Numbered from the stretch's first letter, positions 45,723-55,884 are shown. The stretch is DNA of 64,000 bases from Ectothiorhodospiraceae bacterium WFHF3C12 (GCA_013519935.1 JACDUA010000001.1:1-64000), one strand, 5' to 3'. Program-made: numbers and translations. Notes: generated from the sequence alone by a model not told the origin.

Positions 45723-48503
45723 ATGAACATGCCGATCCCGAACCGAAAAAGCGACAGTATCGGGCGCACCGAGGGCACGCTCACCGCGCCCTCGGCGTCG
45801 ACACGCAAGGCGCTGCTGTCGAGCAAGCTCAACCCGCCGACGTTCCGCGCCTCCCAGGTCCCGCGGCGGCACCTGAACGAGCAGGTCGTGGACGCCCCGA
45901 CGGGCAAGTTGGTGCTCGTTCGCGCTCCCGCGGGCTTCGGCAAGACCACCACCATGGCGCAGATCGCCGCCCACCTCCAGGAGAACGAGGTCGCCACGGC
46001 ATGGCTCACCCTGGACGAGGCCGACAATGACGTCTCCCGCTTCCTCTGGTGCCTGCAATCCGCGGTTTCCCGGCTACTGCAGGACGATCCCCCCGCCGAC
46101 ACCGCCGAAGAGCAGCGCAACGGCACGGCGGGCGACGTGGCACTCGACATCGTCGCCCGCCTGGCCCGGGAGCGCGGCGCATTCACCCTGTTTCTGGACG
46201 ATTTCGAGCGGATCAGGGAGCAGGCGGTGCTGGGACTGGTCCGCCAGATCATCGAACATCTTCCGCGACGCGGTCAGCTCGTTATCGGCTCGCGCACCCT
46301 CCCCGACCTGACGCTTGGACGGCTGCGGGCGCACGGGCACCTGCTGGAGATCGATGCCGCCCAGCTTCGCTTCACCCCGGAGGAGACCGCCGATTTCCTG
46401 CTCTGTAAACGCGGCCTGGCCTTGGCCCAGCACGAGCTGGAACGCATCCAGGACCGGACCGAGGGCTGGGTCACCGCCCTGTGGCTCGCCTCCCTCGCGC
46501 TGGAAGGCCATGACGCGCCCAGCGAGTTCATCGAGCGCTTCTCCGGCGCGGACCGCGCCATTGCCGAGTATCTCGCCGAGGAGGTCCTGGCACGGCAGAA
46601 CGCCCAGACCCGGGACTTCCTGCTCCAGACCAGTGTGCTGCGCCATCTCAACGTGCCACTCTGCCAGGCGCTCGTGCCCGGCGTGGACTGTGAGGCCATG
46701 CTGGAGCGGCTGGATGCCGCGAATGTCTTCCTCACGCCCATCGAGGGCGAACAACGAAGCTATCGGTATCACAGTCTCTTCGCGGATTTTCTGCGGGCCA
46801 CCCTGGAGCGCGAGAGACCCGGCGCCGCCCGCGATCTGCACCGGGCCGCATCCGAGTGGTACGAGACCCAGGACAGGCCGGTCCCCGCCATCGATCACGC
46901 CCTGGAGGGCGGCGACCACGCCCGTGCCATCTCGTTGCTCAACGAGCATGCCGACAGCCTGCTGGCCAAGGGCAGAATGCGGCTACTGGCACGCTGGTTC
47001 GACGCCCTGCCCGCGCAGATGCTGCGAGACAACCCCCATCTCCAGGTGGTTCACATCTGGGCGGTCTGCTTCACGCGGGGGCCGCACGAGACCCTGGCAC
47101 TGCTGGACAGCACCGGCCTCATGGAGACCCGGGATCCGGCCATCCGCGCCCACATTCAGTCGATCGAGCCCCTCGTTCTGGCCATGATGGACCGGCACGA
47201 CCACGCCTACATCCGCGGGCAGACCGGTCTGGAGCGGCTGCCCACTGACTCGCCCTTCGCCGACATGGCCCTGATAAACGCCATGGCCAACGTCTACTCC
47301 GTTCTGGGACGCCACGACGAGGCCCATGCCCTGCTGGACAAGGGGCGCGACATCGAGGGCGGCCACAGCAGCGAGTTCAACGTCATGTACTCGGAGTCGG
47401 TGGAGGGCATCATCGACCTCCAGGAAGGCCGGCAACGTCAGGCCGCCGCCCGCTTCCGCCTGGCGGTCAACGCCAGCCGGCGGGGCTTGTCGTTCAGCCA
47501 CAGCAGCGGCAACGCCTGGGCGGGCGTGCTCCATGCCAGCACCCTCTACGAGGCCGACCAGCTGGCCGAGGCCGCGCGGTTGCTCCACGTGTACGTGCCC
47601 CTGGCCCGGGACGTCGGTCTGGCGGACCACATGATCCTCGGCGACACCATGCTCTCGCGGATCGCCTTCCACAACGGCGACGTGGACGGCGCATTCCAGA
47701 TACTCACCGGCCTGGAACACATTGGCCGGGTCCGTCAGCTCGACCGGGTGGTGGCCGGAGCACGCCTTGAACGCAGCCGCCTGCTGCTGCTCCAGGGGCA
47801 TGGCCGGGCCGCCCTCCAGGAGCTGGAACGGGCCGAGGATCCGGATCTCTGGTGCTGGATCGCACGCATGCGGCTGACCGCCAATGACCTCGAGTACCTG
47901 GAGCTGGCGCGGCTGCGCTGGGAGATCAACGCCGGCGACGCGGATAGGGCTAGCGCCGACCTCGCGGCCGCCCATGACCAGGCCCGGCTGGCCACCCGTC
48001 ATCGCCGCGCCCTTAAGCTGGCGTTACTGCGTGCCATGGCGTTGTACCGCGCCGGCGCACCGGCCGAAGCCTTTGAACAGTTCACGGGGGTCCTGCGGGA
48101 GGCCTGCGGCGAAGGCTTCCTCCGGCTCATCGTCGACGAAGGCCCACTCGCCGGCCGGCTGCTGCGCGACTTCAATGCCGATCGCAAGGGCCGGCAAAGC
48201 TCCAGCGACGATCCGATACTCCAGGAATACAGAGAGCGGCTGCTGGAGGCATTCGGCCACCTGCCGGCCGATACCCCGGAAACGGATGACCCGCGGCAGG
48301 GATTGATCGAGCCGTTGACGCGCAAGGAGATCCGCGTCCTGCAGCTACTGGCGGAAGGCTATTCCAATAGCGCCATGGCCGAGAAACTGTTCGTCTCGGA
48401 CAGCACGGTGCGCACCCATCTGCGCAACATCAACGCCAAACTCGGCGCCCGCAGCCGCACCCAGGCCGTGGCCATCGCACGGCGTCTCGGCCTGATCGGC
48501 TGA
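45723..48503 (+). CDS. MalT-like LuxR-family STAND ATPase regulator
   Basis: About 926 aa. N-terminal NTPase with P-loop VRAPAGFGKTTTMAQIA (about 65-81) and Walker B FLFLDDFERI-like TLFLDDFERI (about 160), a winged-helix region with FLTPIEGEQRSYRYHSLFADFL, a long TPR superhelix (about 380-790), and a C-terminal LuxR HTH (LTRKEIRVLQLLAEGYSNSAMAEKLFVSDSTVRTHLRNI). MalT-type proteins bind a small inducer and ATP and then activate catabolic genes. Start uncertain: ATG 45723 or 45729, or GTG 45705; none has a clear ribosome site. Lies at the border of the acyl-CoA block but convergent with it. Confidence 0.9.
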   Translation: MNMPIPNRKSDSIGRTEGTLTAPSASTRKALLSSKLNPPTFRASQVPRRHLNEQVVDAPTGKLVLVRAPAGFGKTTTMAQIAAHLQENEVATAWLTLDEADNDVSRFLWCLQSAVSRLLQDDPPADTAEEQRNGTAGDVALDIVARLARERGAFTLFLDDFERIREQAVLGLVRQIIEHLPRRGQLVIGSRTLPDLTLGRLRAHGHLLEIDAAQLRFTPEETADFLLCKRGLALAQHELERIQDRTEGWVTALWLASLALEGHDAPSEFIERFSGADRAIAEYLAEEVLARQNAQTRDFLLQTSVLRHLNVPLCQALVPGVDCEAMLERLDAANVFLTPIEGEQRSYRYHSLFADFLRATLERERPGAARDLHRAASEWYETQDRPVPAIDHALEGGDHARAISLLNEHADSLLAKGRMRLLARWFDALPAQMLRDNPHLQVVHIWAVCFTRGPHETLALLDSTGLMETRDPAIRAHIQSIEPLVLAMMDRHDHAYIRGQTGLERLPTDSPFADMALINAMANVYSVLGRHDEAHALLDKGRDIEGGHSSEFNVMYSESVEGIIDLQEGRQRQAAARFRLAVNASRRGLSFSHSSGNAWAGVLHASTLYEADQLAEAARLLHVYVPLARDVGLADHMILGDTMLSRIAFHNGDVDGAFQILTGLEHIGRVRQLDRVVAGARLERSRLLLLQGHGRAALQELERAEDPDLWCWIARMRLTANDLEYLELARLRWEINAGDADRASADLAAAHDQARLATRHRRALKLALLRAMALYRAGAPAEAFEQFTGVLREACGEGFLRLIVDEGPLAGRLLRDFNADRKGRQSSSDDPILQEYRERLLEAFGHLPADTPETDDPRQGLIEPLTRKEIRVLQLLAEGYSNSAMAEKLFVSDSTVRTHLRNINAKLGARSRTQAVAIARRLGLIG

Positions 48504-48529
48504 CACCCGGCCCCGGTGTCTGGCCGGCC

Positions 48530-49678
48530 TCACATGGCCCGGGCGATGACTTCCTTCATGATCTCGTTGGTGCCCCCGTAAATGCGCTGGATCCGGGCAT
48601 CGGTGTACATCCGGCCGATCAGGTACTCGTTCATGTAGCCGTAGCCGCCGAACAGCTGCAGGCACTGGTCCACCACCCGCCCCTGGACCTCGGAACCATG
48701 GAGCTTGGCCATGGATGCCGTGGCCGTATCCAGCCGGCCGGCGACGATGTCCTCCACGCAGCGGTCCACGAACGCCCGCAGGACCTTGGTCTCGGTGGCC
48801 ACGTTCGCCAGGCTGAAACGGGTGTTCTGGAATTCCGCAATGGGCTGGCCGAAAGCCGTTCGCTCCCGGACATAGTCCAGAGTCGCCTGGTAAGCCCCCT
48901 CGCACGCCGCGGCGGCGATCACGCCGATCAGCAGTCGCTCGTAGGGCAGATCCGACATGAGCTGTGCGAATCCGCGCCCCTCCTCTTCGCCGAGCAGGTT
49001 CCCGGCCGGTATCCGGACGTCGTCGAAGAACAGCTCCGAGGTGTCCTGGGCCTTGAGGCCGATTTTGTCCAGCACCCGGCCCACCCGGTACCCGGGCTGG
49101 TCCTCGGTGTCCACGAGCATTATCGAGATGCCGCGGGCGCCCTGGCTGGTATCGGTCTTCGCGACCACCAGCACCAGGCCGGCCAGGTACCCATTGGAAA
49201 TGAACGTCTTGGAGCCGTTGATCACATACTCGTCGCCGTCTCTCGCCGCGCGCGTCCGAATGGCCTGGAGATCTGATCCGGTGCCGGGCTCCGTCATGGC
49301 GATGGCTCCGACGAGCTCGCCGCGGGCCATCCGCGGCAGATAGCGCTGGCGCTGTTCCTCCGTGCCGTGGTTGAGCAGGTAGTGAGCCACGATGCTGTGC
49401 ACCGAGGCATTCATGCCGGTCAGCCCGCGCCGTCCCATCTCGCCGTGGAAGACGGCTTCGTGGCGGAAATCGCCGCCGGCGCCGCCGTACGCCTCCGGGA
49501 TATCCGAGCACAGCAGCCCCATTTCACCGGCCTTGCGCCAGATCTCGTGTCCCACATGGCCGCGCTCGCGGGCCGCCTCGTCGTCGGGGAGCATCTCGGA
49601 GTCGAGAAACCGCGCCGCGGCATCCCGATACATGCGCAGCTCCTCGTTCATCCAGCTCGGCTCGAAATCGATTGCCAT
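48530..49678 (-). CDS. Acyl-CoA dehydrogenase
   Basis: 382 aa, FAD enzyme making the 2,3-double bond in acyl-CoA. GAIAMTEPGTGSDLQAIRT and FISNGYLAGLVLVVAKTD are the flavin/substrate motifs. The C-terminal site reads IYGGTNEIMKEV, with Gly where short- and medium-chain enzymes have the catalytic Glu; instead the Glu in AAACEGAYQATLDY (about 250) matches the base position of long-chain/isovaleryl-type enzymes. Follows the CoA-transferase-like gene by 62 bases, same transcript. Confidence 0.92.
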   Translation of the reverse strand: MAIDFEPSWMNEELRMYRDAAARFLDSEMLPDDEAARERGHVGHEIWRKAGEMGLLCSDIPEAYGGAGGDFRHEAVFHGEMGRRGLTGMNASVHSIVAHYLLNHGTEEQRQRYLPRMARGELVGAIAMTEPGTGSDLQAIRTRAARDGDEYVINGSKTFISNGYLAGLVLVVAKTDTSQGARGISIMLVDTEDQPGYRVGRVLDKIGLKAQDTSELFFDDVRIPAGNLLGEEEGRGFAQLMSDLPYERLLIGVIAAAACEGAYQATLDYVRERTAFGQPIAEFQNTRFSLANVATETKVLRAFVDRCVEDIVAGRLDTATASMAKLHGSEVQGRVVDQCLQLFGGYGYMNEYLIGRMYTDARIQRIYGGTNEIMKEVIARAM

Positions 49679-49740
49679 GATCCGTTCCTTCGTCCAGGAA
49701 AACCGTTGGGTTCAATACGCGGCACACCGCGGTCACGGGC

Positions 49741-50883
49741 TCAGATTGCACCGTCGCCCTGCAGCCGGGCCACCAGGTCCGCGGATACGCCCCAATCCTC
49801 GAGAATCCCCTCGCCATTGGCCGGGCCGGCAGCGGGCGAGGTCGGCGTATCGGCGGGGGTGCGACTGAACCGCGGCGCGGGCGCCGGCTGCGTCACGCCG
49901 TCCACGTCGACAAAAGTGCCGCGAGCCTGGTTGTGCGGATGCGCCGGCGCCTCGTCCCAGTCCAGGACCGGCGCAAAGCAGGCGTCGCTGCCTTCCAGGA
50001 TGTCGCACCACTCGTCGCGGGTTCGGGTCCGGAATACGTCGGCCAGGCGATTCTTGAGCATCGGCCAGTGGCGCGGATCCATCTGCGGCTCGAACGCCGG
50101 ATCATCAATGCCGCAAAGCCGCAGCAGCTCGGCGTAGAACTGGGGCTCGATGGCGCCCACCGCGATGTACCTGCCGTCCGCGCACGCGTAGGCGTCGTAG
50201 AAGTGGGCGCCGCCGTCCAGCAGATTCTCGCCGCGCTGGTTGCTCCACTGCCCCGCCGCCTTGAAGCCGTACATCATCGCCGACAGCAGGGCCGAACCGT
50301 CGGTCATGGCGGCGTCCACCACCTGACCCTGACCCGACTGCCGCGCCTCAATGATCCCTGCCAGGATGCCGAAAGCCAGCATCATCGCGCCGCCGCCAAA
50401 ATCACCGATGTAGTTCAACGGTACCGTCGGCCCCTCGCCGGAGCGGCCGATGGCGTGCAGCGCACCGCTGAGCGATATGTAATTGATGTCGTGGCCGGCG
50501 GCCTGGGCCAGCGGCCCGTGCTGGCCCCAGCCGGTCATGCGTCCGTACACCAGTTGCGGCCGGCGGGCCAGGCAAGGCTCCGGGCCCAGCCCCAGCTGCT
50601 CCATGACGCCGGGCCGGTAGCCCTCGATCAGAGCGTCGGCACGGCCCACCAGCTCCAGGACCAGCTCCGCCGAGCCGGGTTTCTTCAGGTCAACCACGAG
50701 CGAGCGACGGCCGCGGGCGGTCACGTCGAACCGGGGGTCGTCGCCGCCGCCGATCGCCTTGCGGCCGGGGCGGTCGATGCGCACGACTTCCGCCCCCATG
50801 TCGGCGAGCATCATCCCGCAGAACGGCGCCGGGCCAATGCCCACCATCTCGACCACTTTCATTCCATGCAGCGGACCTGCCAT
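49741..50883 (-). CDS. CaiB/BaiF family, alpha-methylacyl-CoA racemase-like
   Basis: 380 aa, class III CoA-transferase fold. [61 protein letters not shown] (with the His/Asp pair of racemases), and [15 protein letters not shown] are all of the alpha-methylacyl-CoA racemase (AMACR/MCR) branch. It would interconvert (R)- and (S)-2-methylacyl-CoA so that branched chains or sterol side chains can enter beta-oxidation. A 16-bp candidate operator is 94 bases upstream. Confidence 0.88.
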   Translation of the reverse strand: MAGPLHGMKVVEMVGIGPAPFCGMMLADMGAEVVRIDRPGRKAIGGGDDPRFDVTARGRRSLVVDLKKPGSAELVLELVGRADALIEGYRPGVMEQLGLGPEPCLARRPQLVYGRMTGWGQHGPLAQAAGHDINYISLSGALHAIGRSGEGPTVPLNYIGDFGGGAMMLAFGILAGIIEARQSGQGQVVDAAMTDGSALLSAMMYGFKAAGQWSNQRGENLLDGGAHFYDAYACADGRYIAVGAIEPQFYAELLRLCGIDDPAFEPQMDPRHWPMLKNRLADVFRTRTRDEWCDILEGSDACFAPVLDWDEAPAHPHNQARGTFVDVDGVTQPAPAPRFSRTPADTPTSPAAGPANGEGILEDWGVSADLVARLQGDGAI

Positions 50884-50976
50884 GAATCAACGACTCCTCT
50901 GCTGAAACCGGCCGCCGGGGCGGACCGTGAGCATGACATAACCTGGAATGTACGGCCCGCCCGGGACCCGGGTATA

Positions 50977-50992
50977 TCGTCGAAAGCGACGA
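50977..50992. promoter_or_regulatory. Lipid-block palindrome, site 1 (before the racemase gene)
   Basis: TCGTCGAAAGCGACGA. Shares the TCGTC-N6-GACGA arms with sites at 51900, 52818 and 62157, all in spacers upstream of acyl-CoA genes. Probably a repressor operator of the TetR/FadR kind. Confidence 0.6.
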
Positions 50993-51031
50993 AGTGCCGG
51001 ACCCGGCGGTGCCGCTGCGTCGGCGGCCGCG

Positions 51032-51832
51032 CTAGCGGAACCGGGGGGCGCGCTTCTCGCGAAATGCCCTGACTCCCTCGCTGAACGTCTCCCGGTCCAG
51101 GAGCTCTTCCTGACGGGAGGTTTCGTACTCCAGCTGATCGGCGAGGCTGTTGAACTCCGCCGCGCGGTAGGCCTGCCGGACCTCCGTGGCGCCGTGGGCC
51201 GGGAGCTGCGCCAGCCGCGCGCCCAGCTCCAGGGCCGTGTCCATCAACTGCTCGTCCTCCACGCATCGCCAGATCAGCCCCCACTCGGCCGCCCGCTCGG
51301 CCGGCAACCGCTCACCAAGTAACGTCAGCGCTGTGGCGCGGGCGCGGCCAATCAGCCGGGGCAGATGCCAGGTCGCGCCCAGGTCGGGCACGATGCCCAG
51401 GTTCGGCATGAACGGCAGAAGGAAATACGCCGAGCGGCCCGCCACGACGACGTCGGCCGCCAGTGCCAGGCTGGCGCCGGCGCCGGCCGCCGGGCCGTTG
51501 ACCGCCGCCACGACCGGCATCTCCAGGCGGGTGATATCCAGGATCACCTGGTTCATCAGCTCCCGCATGGTCCGCGCCACGCTCTGCCCCAGGGACTCGC
51601 CCTCCACGGCCCCCTCGGCGTTCATGCTGGTGAGGTCGGCGCCGGAACTGAATGCCTTACCGCCTCCGGTTATCACCAGGGCGGCGACCGTTGGATCCTG
51701 GCGCAGCGAACGCAGCGCGTCGCGCAACTCGTGCTGTAGCGACAGTGTCAACGGATTCAGCTTGTCCGGCAGGTTCAGGGTGAGCCTCGCCACGCCGTCG
51801 GCGCTTTGCAGCTGTATGGTCTCGTAGCTCAT
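51032..51832 (-). CDS. Enoyl-CoA hydratase/isomerase family protein
   Basis: 266 aa, crotonase fold. Oxyanion-hole segments AFSSGADLTSMN (about 63) and GPAAGAGASLALAADVVVAG (about 108), and the PaaG-like PFMPNLGIVPDLGATWHLPRLIG. It hydrates or isomerises enoyl-CoA. The ATG at 51832 has GGAGA upstream; the open frame continues further but without family similarity. 148 bases before the racemase gene, the gap containing operator site 1. Confidence 0.9.
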   Translation of the reverse strand: MSYETIQLQSADGVARLTLNLPDKLNPLTLSLQHELRDALRSLRQDPTVAALVITGGGKAFSSGADLTSMNAEGAVEGESLGQSVARTMRELMNQVILDITRLEMPVVAAVNGPAAGAGASLALAADVVVAGRSAYFLLPFMPNLGIVPDLGATWHLPRLIGRARATALTLLGERLPAERAAEWGLIWRCVEDEQLMDTALELGARLAQLPAHGATEVRQAYRAAEFNSLADQLEYETSRQEELLDRETFSEGVRAFREKRAPRFR

Positions 51833-51899
51833 GGCCCGTGCACTCTCCTGGAAAAGCATTCCTCCGACCGCAGCATAGGGAACCGCCCCACGGGCCGCG

Positions 51900-51915
51900 T
51901 CGTCCGAATCGACGA
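51900..51915. promoter_or_regulatory. Lipid-block palindrome, site 2 (hydratase / nitroreductase)
   Basis: TCGTCCGAATCGACGA, in the divergent spacer, 68 bases before the hydratase start and 90 before the nitroreductase start. Confidence 0.6.
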
Positions 51916-52004
51916 TTGCGAGGGTCGCATCGCCGTGTGAGGCTTGTAGCCCCCGCGAGGCCGCGATCCCTCGCGCCGAGACATTCCCGCCAAGGAGACG
52001 AGCA

Positions 52005-52694
52005 TTGAAGAGCGAGCCCGCGAACTCCGTCACTGAAGCCGTCGAATCGCGGCTGTCCGTGCGCGCCTTTCTGGACGAGCCCGTGGACGGCCAGCTGATC
52101 AGGCGCATTCTCGAGACCGCCGCGCGGGCGCCGTCCGGCGGCAACCTCCAGCCCTGGCATATCCACGTGGTGGCCAACGATACCCTTGACGAGCTCAAGA
52201 CGATCATGCGCCGGCGGCTCGAGGAGGCACCGAAGGGAGAGCCCACCGAATACGATGTCTATCCGCCCAACCTGGTCTCCCCGTATCGGGACCGGCGTTT
52301 CCAGGTCGGCGAGGATATGTACGGCCTGATCGGTATCCCGCGTGAGGACAAGGATGCCCGGCGCCGGTGGTTCGCCCGCAACTTCCAGTTCTTCGGGGCG
52401 CCGATGGCCCTGTTCTGCTACGTCGATCGCCGCATGGGTCCACCACAATGGTCAGACCTGGGCATGTACCTGCAGACGGTCATGCTGCTCCTACGCGAGG
52501 CCGGTCTGCACAGCTGCGCCCAGGAATGCTGGTCGCTTTACCCGCAGACTATCGCCCGCTTCGTCGACGCTCCGGAGGCGCAGATGCTGTTCACCGGCAT
52601 GTCCATTGGTTATCCCGACCCGGACGACCCGGTCAACGGCCTGCGCGCCCGGCGTGCCCCCCTGGAGGAGTTCGCCACCTTCCACGGCCTGTAG
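52005..52694 (+). CDS. Nitroreductase-family FMN protein
   Basis: 229 aa. FMN-binding SRLSVRAFLDEPVDGQLIRRILETAARAPSGGNLQPWHIHVV (about 16-55) and the C-terminal GMSIGYPDPDDPVNGLRARRAPLEEF. An NAD(P)H-dependent reductase of enones, quinones or nitro compounds; inside an acyl-CoA block it might reduce an unsaturated intermediate, which is guesswork. TTG start with AAGGAG 8 bases before; no other start in frame precedes the domain. Confidence 0.88.
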   Translation: MKSEPANSVTEAVESRLSVRAFLDEPVDGQLIRRILETAARAPSGGNLQPWHIHVVANDTLDELKTIMRRRLEEAPKGEPTEYDVYPPNLVSPYRDRRFQVGEDMYGLIGIPREDKDARRRWFARNFQFFGAPMALFCYVDRRMGPPQWSDLGMYLQTVMLLLREAGLHSCAQECWSLYPQTIARFVDAPEAQMLFTGMSIGYPDPDDPVNGLRARRAPLEEFATFHGL

Positions 52695-52817
52695 CCCTGT
52701 CGGCTTCTCCGACCCGGGCGGTGTCCGACCTGCCGGCGTCCTGGCAGCGCGGCACGCAGGCCGCCCTTCGATGGCACCCCGTTGTTGACCGGGCTCGTCA
52801 GGGACCGATCCCTTGAA

Positions 52818-52833
52818 TCGTCCGATCGGACGA
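52818..52833. promoter_or_regulatory. Lipid-block palindrome, site 3 (before the acyl-CoA ligase)
   Basis: TCGTCCGATCGGACGA, a perfect 16-bp palindrome (18 bp with flanking A/T), 70 bases before the ligase start. Confidence 0.68.
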
Positions 52834-52902
52834 TGCCCGTGCCGTGACGGGTGACGATACTGCTTCAACAACGCACAAAGCCGGAAAACCGGAGGAGGCC
52901 CC

Positions 52903-54453
52903 ATGCATCTTACACAGCCGCTGCACAAGGGCCGGCGGGAACGCCCCGATGCGCTGGCTTGCGTTTACGCCGAGCGCGGCCGCAGCTACGCCGAGCTGGT
53001 CTCACGCGTGGCGCGCCTGGCCGGGGCCCTGCAACGGCTGGGCCTGGAGACCGGTGACCGGGCCGGCCTGCTGGGTCTGAACTCGGACCGCTACATCGAG
53101 GGCCTCTACGCCATTCTCTGGGCCGGGGGCGTGGTCAATCCGGTCAACACCCGGTGGGCGTCCGCCGAGATGGCGTATTCCCTCAACGACTGCGAAACCC
53201 GGTTGCTGCTGGTGGACGACAATTTCCTCGACTTTCTCGAGCCACTGCGCGCGAAGTGCCCGGCACTGGAAACCATCGTCTACATGGGCGAAGGCGAGGC
53301 GCCGACGGGTACGGTCGACTACGAAACCCTGGTGGCCGAATCAGCACCGGCGGAGGATGCCCTGCGGTCCGGCGACGACCTCGCCGCGATCTTCTATACC
53401 GGGGGCACCACCGGAGCGCCGAAAGGCGTCATGCTCTCCCACGCCAATCTGTACGCGGACGCCCTCGGAACCGTTGCCGCCACGCCCCGGCCGGCCAGGG
53501 CCGTGTGCCTGCACGCCGCGCCCCTGTTCCATATCGGCGGCCTGGGCCTGGTGTTCCAGCTGATGCCTCGCCTGGGCACTCACGTCATCATGCCCGGTTT
53601 CGAGCCGGCCGCGATGCTGGAGCTCATCGAGCGCGAGCGGGTTCAGGAGACCTTCCTGGTTCCCACCATGCTGCGGTTGCTGCTGGATCACGAGGACTTC
53701 GGTAAGCGGGACCTGTCCAGTCTCCGGTACATGATCTACGGCGCCTCGCCCATGGACGCCGCGCTCATGGACCGGGCGCTGGAACGCCTGCCGGGGGTGG
53801 ATTTCATGCAGGCTTACGGGATGACGGAGCTCTCCCCCGTGGTGGTCGTCCTGCCCCCCGAGAACCATGCGGCCGAGGGCCGCGCGAAGCTGGCCGCCGC
53901 CGGGCTCCCTATCAATATCGCCGAGATCCGGATCGTCGACGACGAAGACAACGATGTTCCCACGGGCACCGTGGGCGAGATCGCCGCTCGCGGCCCCATG
54001 GTCATGCGCGGCTACTGGAACAAGCCCGAGCAGAGCGCCGAGGCCCTGCGCGGCGGCTGGATGCACACCGGGGACGCCGGCTACGTGGACGAAGACGGCT
54101 ACGTCTACGTGGTCGACCGAATCAAGGACATGATCGTCACCGGCGGCGAGAACGTCTATTCGGCCGAAGTCGAGGACGTCATCCTGCGCCTGCCCCAGGT
54201 GGCCCAGTGCGCGGTCATCGGGGTGCCCGACGAGCAGTGGGGCGAGCGGGTCCATGCCGTGCTGGTCCTCCACGAGGGCGAATCCCTCTCCCACGAAGAC
54301 CTGGTCGCGCACTGCCGCGGGCTCATCGGCGCGTACAAAAGCCCGCGCAGCAGCGAGGTGCGCCACGAGATGCCCATGTCCGGCGCCGGGAAACTGCTCA
54401 AGTACAAACTCAGGGACGCTTTCTGGGAAGGCCGGTCGCGACGCATCGGCTAG
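52903..54453 (+). CDS. Fatty acid (acyl)-CoA ligase
   Basis: 516 aa, ANL superfamily, AMP-forming. P-loop FYTGGTTGAPKGVMLSH (about 166, with Gly where Ser is usual), QAYGMTELSPVV (about 305), GWMHTGDAGYVDEDGYVYVVDRIKDMIVTGGENVYSAEVE (about 384-425) and the catalytic Lys in PMSGAGKLLKYKLRD. Similar to FadD13-type ligases without a membrane anchor. Strong GGAGGAGG ribosome site. Confidence 0.92.
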   Translation: MHLTQPLHKGRRERPDALACVYAERGRSYAELVSRVARLAGALQRLGLETGDRAGLLGLNSDRYIEGLYAILWAGGVVNPVNTRWASAEMAYSLNDCETRLLLVDDNFLDFLEPLRAKCPALETIVYMGEGEAPTGTVDYETLVAESAPAEDALRSGDDLAAIFYTGGTTGAPKGVMLSHANLYADALGTVAATPRPARAVCLHAAPLFHIGGLGLVFQLMPRLGTHVIMPGFEPAAMLELIERERVQETFLVPTMLRLLLDHEDFGKRDLSSLRYMIYGASPMDAALMDRALERLPGVDFMQAYGMTELSPVVVVLPPENHAAEGRAKLAAAGLPINIAEIRIVDDEDNDVPTGTVGEIAARGPMVMRGYWNKPEQSAEALRGGWMHTGDAGYVDEDGYVYVVDRIKDMIVTGGENVYSAEVEDVILRLPQVAQCAVIGVPDEQWGERVHAVLVLHEGESLSHEDLVAHCRGLIGAYKSPRSSEVRHEMPMSGAGKLLKYKLRDAFWEGRSRRIG

Positions 54454-54688
54454 CAGCTCGGCTCAGTGGAGAGCCCTGCGGGAGAAGGCTCGCCGCGTGC
54501 ATGCTCAACGCACGGCGGCCTTCTCGTCCATTCCGACGATTTTTGACCAATTGCTTGCTCAGCACCATGGCCTTGGCTAGCTTCAGGCTTGCGGGCCTCA
54601 ACGTGCCGGCGCCCCGAGGAGATTACGAAAACGATTTCAGGCTTGACGCGCTGGACGCGTCCGGGCCACGACCGGAGGAGACGGAACC

Positions 54689-55852
54689 ATGCACTACAAA
54701 CGCTATCTGTCCATCGCGCTCACCCTGCTGCTGGGCGCGGCCGCCACGATCGGCGGCACGGCTTCGGCCGAGACCCTGCGCTATGCCCTCGGGTACCCGC
54801 CGGGCTCGGACTCCACCAAGGCGGCGGAACGCTACGCCAAACTGGTGGAGCAATACTCGGATGGCGAGCTCGAGGTCAAGGTCTACCCGCTGTCTCTGCT
54901 CAACTTCGCCGAGACGTCCGCCGGCCTGCGCGACGGCATCGCCGATATCGGCTACCTGCTCAGTCCCTATTTCCCGTCCGAGTACCCGCACACCAACCTG
55001 CTGGCCGAGGCGGCGATGCAGACACAGCTGCTCGGCGAGGCGGTCGAGGGCCGTGAGGGGCCCGCCTACATCGGCGCGCTGGCCGAATACGTCTTTTTCC
55101 ATTGCCCCGAGTGCCATGGAGACTTCCGGGACCAGAATCAGGTGTTCACCGGGATCGCTTCCAGTTCCACCTACATGCTGAACTGCAATGAGCCGGTCAC
55201 CAACGCCGAGCAGCTCGAGGGCAAGCGGCTGCGCGCGGCTGGTTCCCAGTGGTCCCGCTGGGCGGAGGAATTCGGCGCGACGCCCGTCACGCTCTCCGGC
55301 AACGAGGCCTTCGAGGCCCTGGACCAGGGCGTGGTGGACTGCGTGATCATCTCCGCGCCGGACCTGGAGAATCTGGGCATTATTGACGCGACCACCGACA
55401 TCACCACCAACGTCCCCGGCGGTGTGTTCGCCGGCGCCGAAATCACCAACGTCAACAAGGACGTCTGGCAGGGCCTGACCGACAACGAGCGCAGAGCCAT
55501 GCTGCATGCCGGTGCCCATATCTCCGCGGAGATCCCCTGGGTCTATCACCAGCGCGAGGCGGCAGTCCTGGAGCGGGCGAAGAACGAGCTGGACATCGCG
55601 ATACACGAGGCCTCTCCAGACCTGGTCGAGGCCACACGCGAGTTCGTGCGCGGCGACATGGAGGCCATCGCCCAGTACTACGAGAAACAGTATGGCGTCG
55701 AGGACGGCGCCCGGATGCTCGAGGAGTTCCGGCCGATCCTGGAGAAGTGGGTTGGCCTGGTGGAGGATGTCGGCAGCAAGGAAGAGCTGGCTGAAGTCTA
55801 CTGGGACGAGGTCTTCTCGAAGGTGGACCCGAGCACTCACGGCATGCAGTAG
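54689..55852 (+). CDS. TRAP transporter substrate-binding protein (DctP family), orphan
   Basis: 387 aa with a clear signal peptide (ALTLLLGAAATIGGTASAE), so periplasmic. DctP-type fold: LRYALGYPPGSDSTKAAERYAKLVEQYSDGELEVKVYP at the N-terminus and EGKRLRAAGSQWSRWAEEFGATPVTLSGNEAFEALDQGVVD (about 175-215), including the Arg that binds a carboxylate. No membrane subunits (DctQ/DctM) are in the window, so it must share one from elsewhere. Closed by a strong terminator. Confidence 0.9.
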   Translation: MHYKRYLSIALTLLLGAAATIGGTASAETLRYALGYPPGSDSTKAAERYAKLVEQYSDGELEVKVYPLSLLNFAETSAGLRDGIADIGYLLSPYFPSEYPHTNLLAEAAMQTQLLGEAVEGREGPAYIGALAEYVFFHCPECHGDFRDQNQVFTGIASSSTYMLNCNEPVTNAEQLEGKRLRAAGSQWSRWAEEFGATPVTLSGNEAFEALDQGVVDCVIISAPDLENLGIIDATTDITTNVPGGVFAGAEITNVNKDVWQGLTDNERRAMLHAGAHISAEIPWVYHQREAAVLERAKNELDIAIHEASPDLVEATREFVRGDMEAIAQYYEKQYGVEDGARMLEEFRPILEKWVGLVEDVGSKEELAEVYWDEVFSKVDPSTHGMQ

Positions 55853-55884
55853 TCAGCGGCGGACAACCGCCCGCCCCGCTACGC

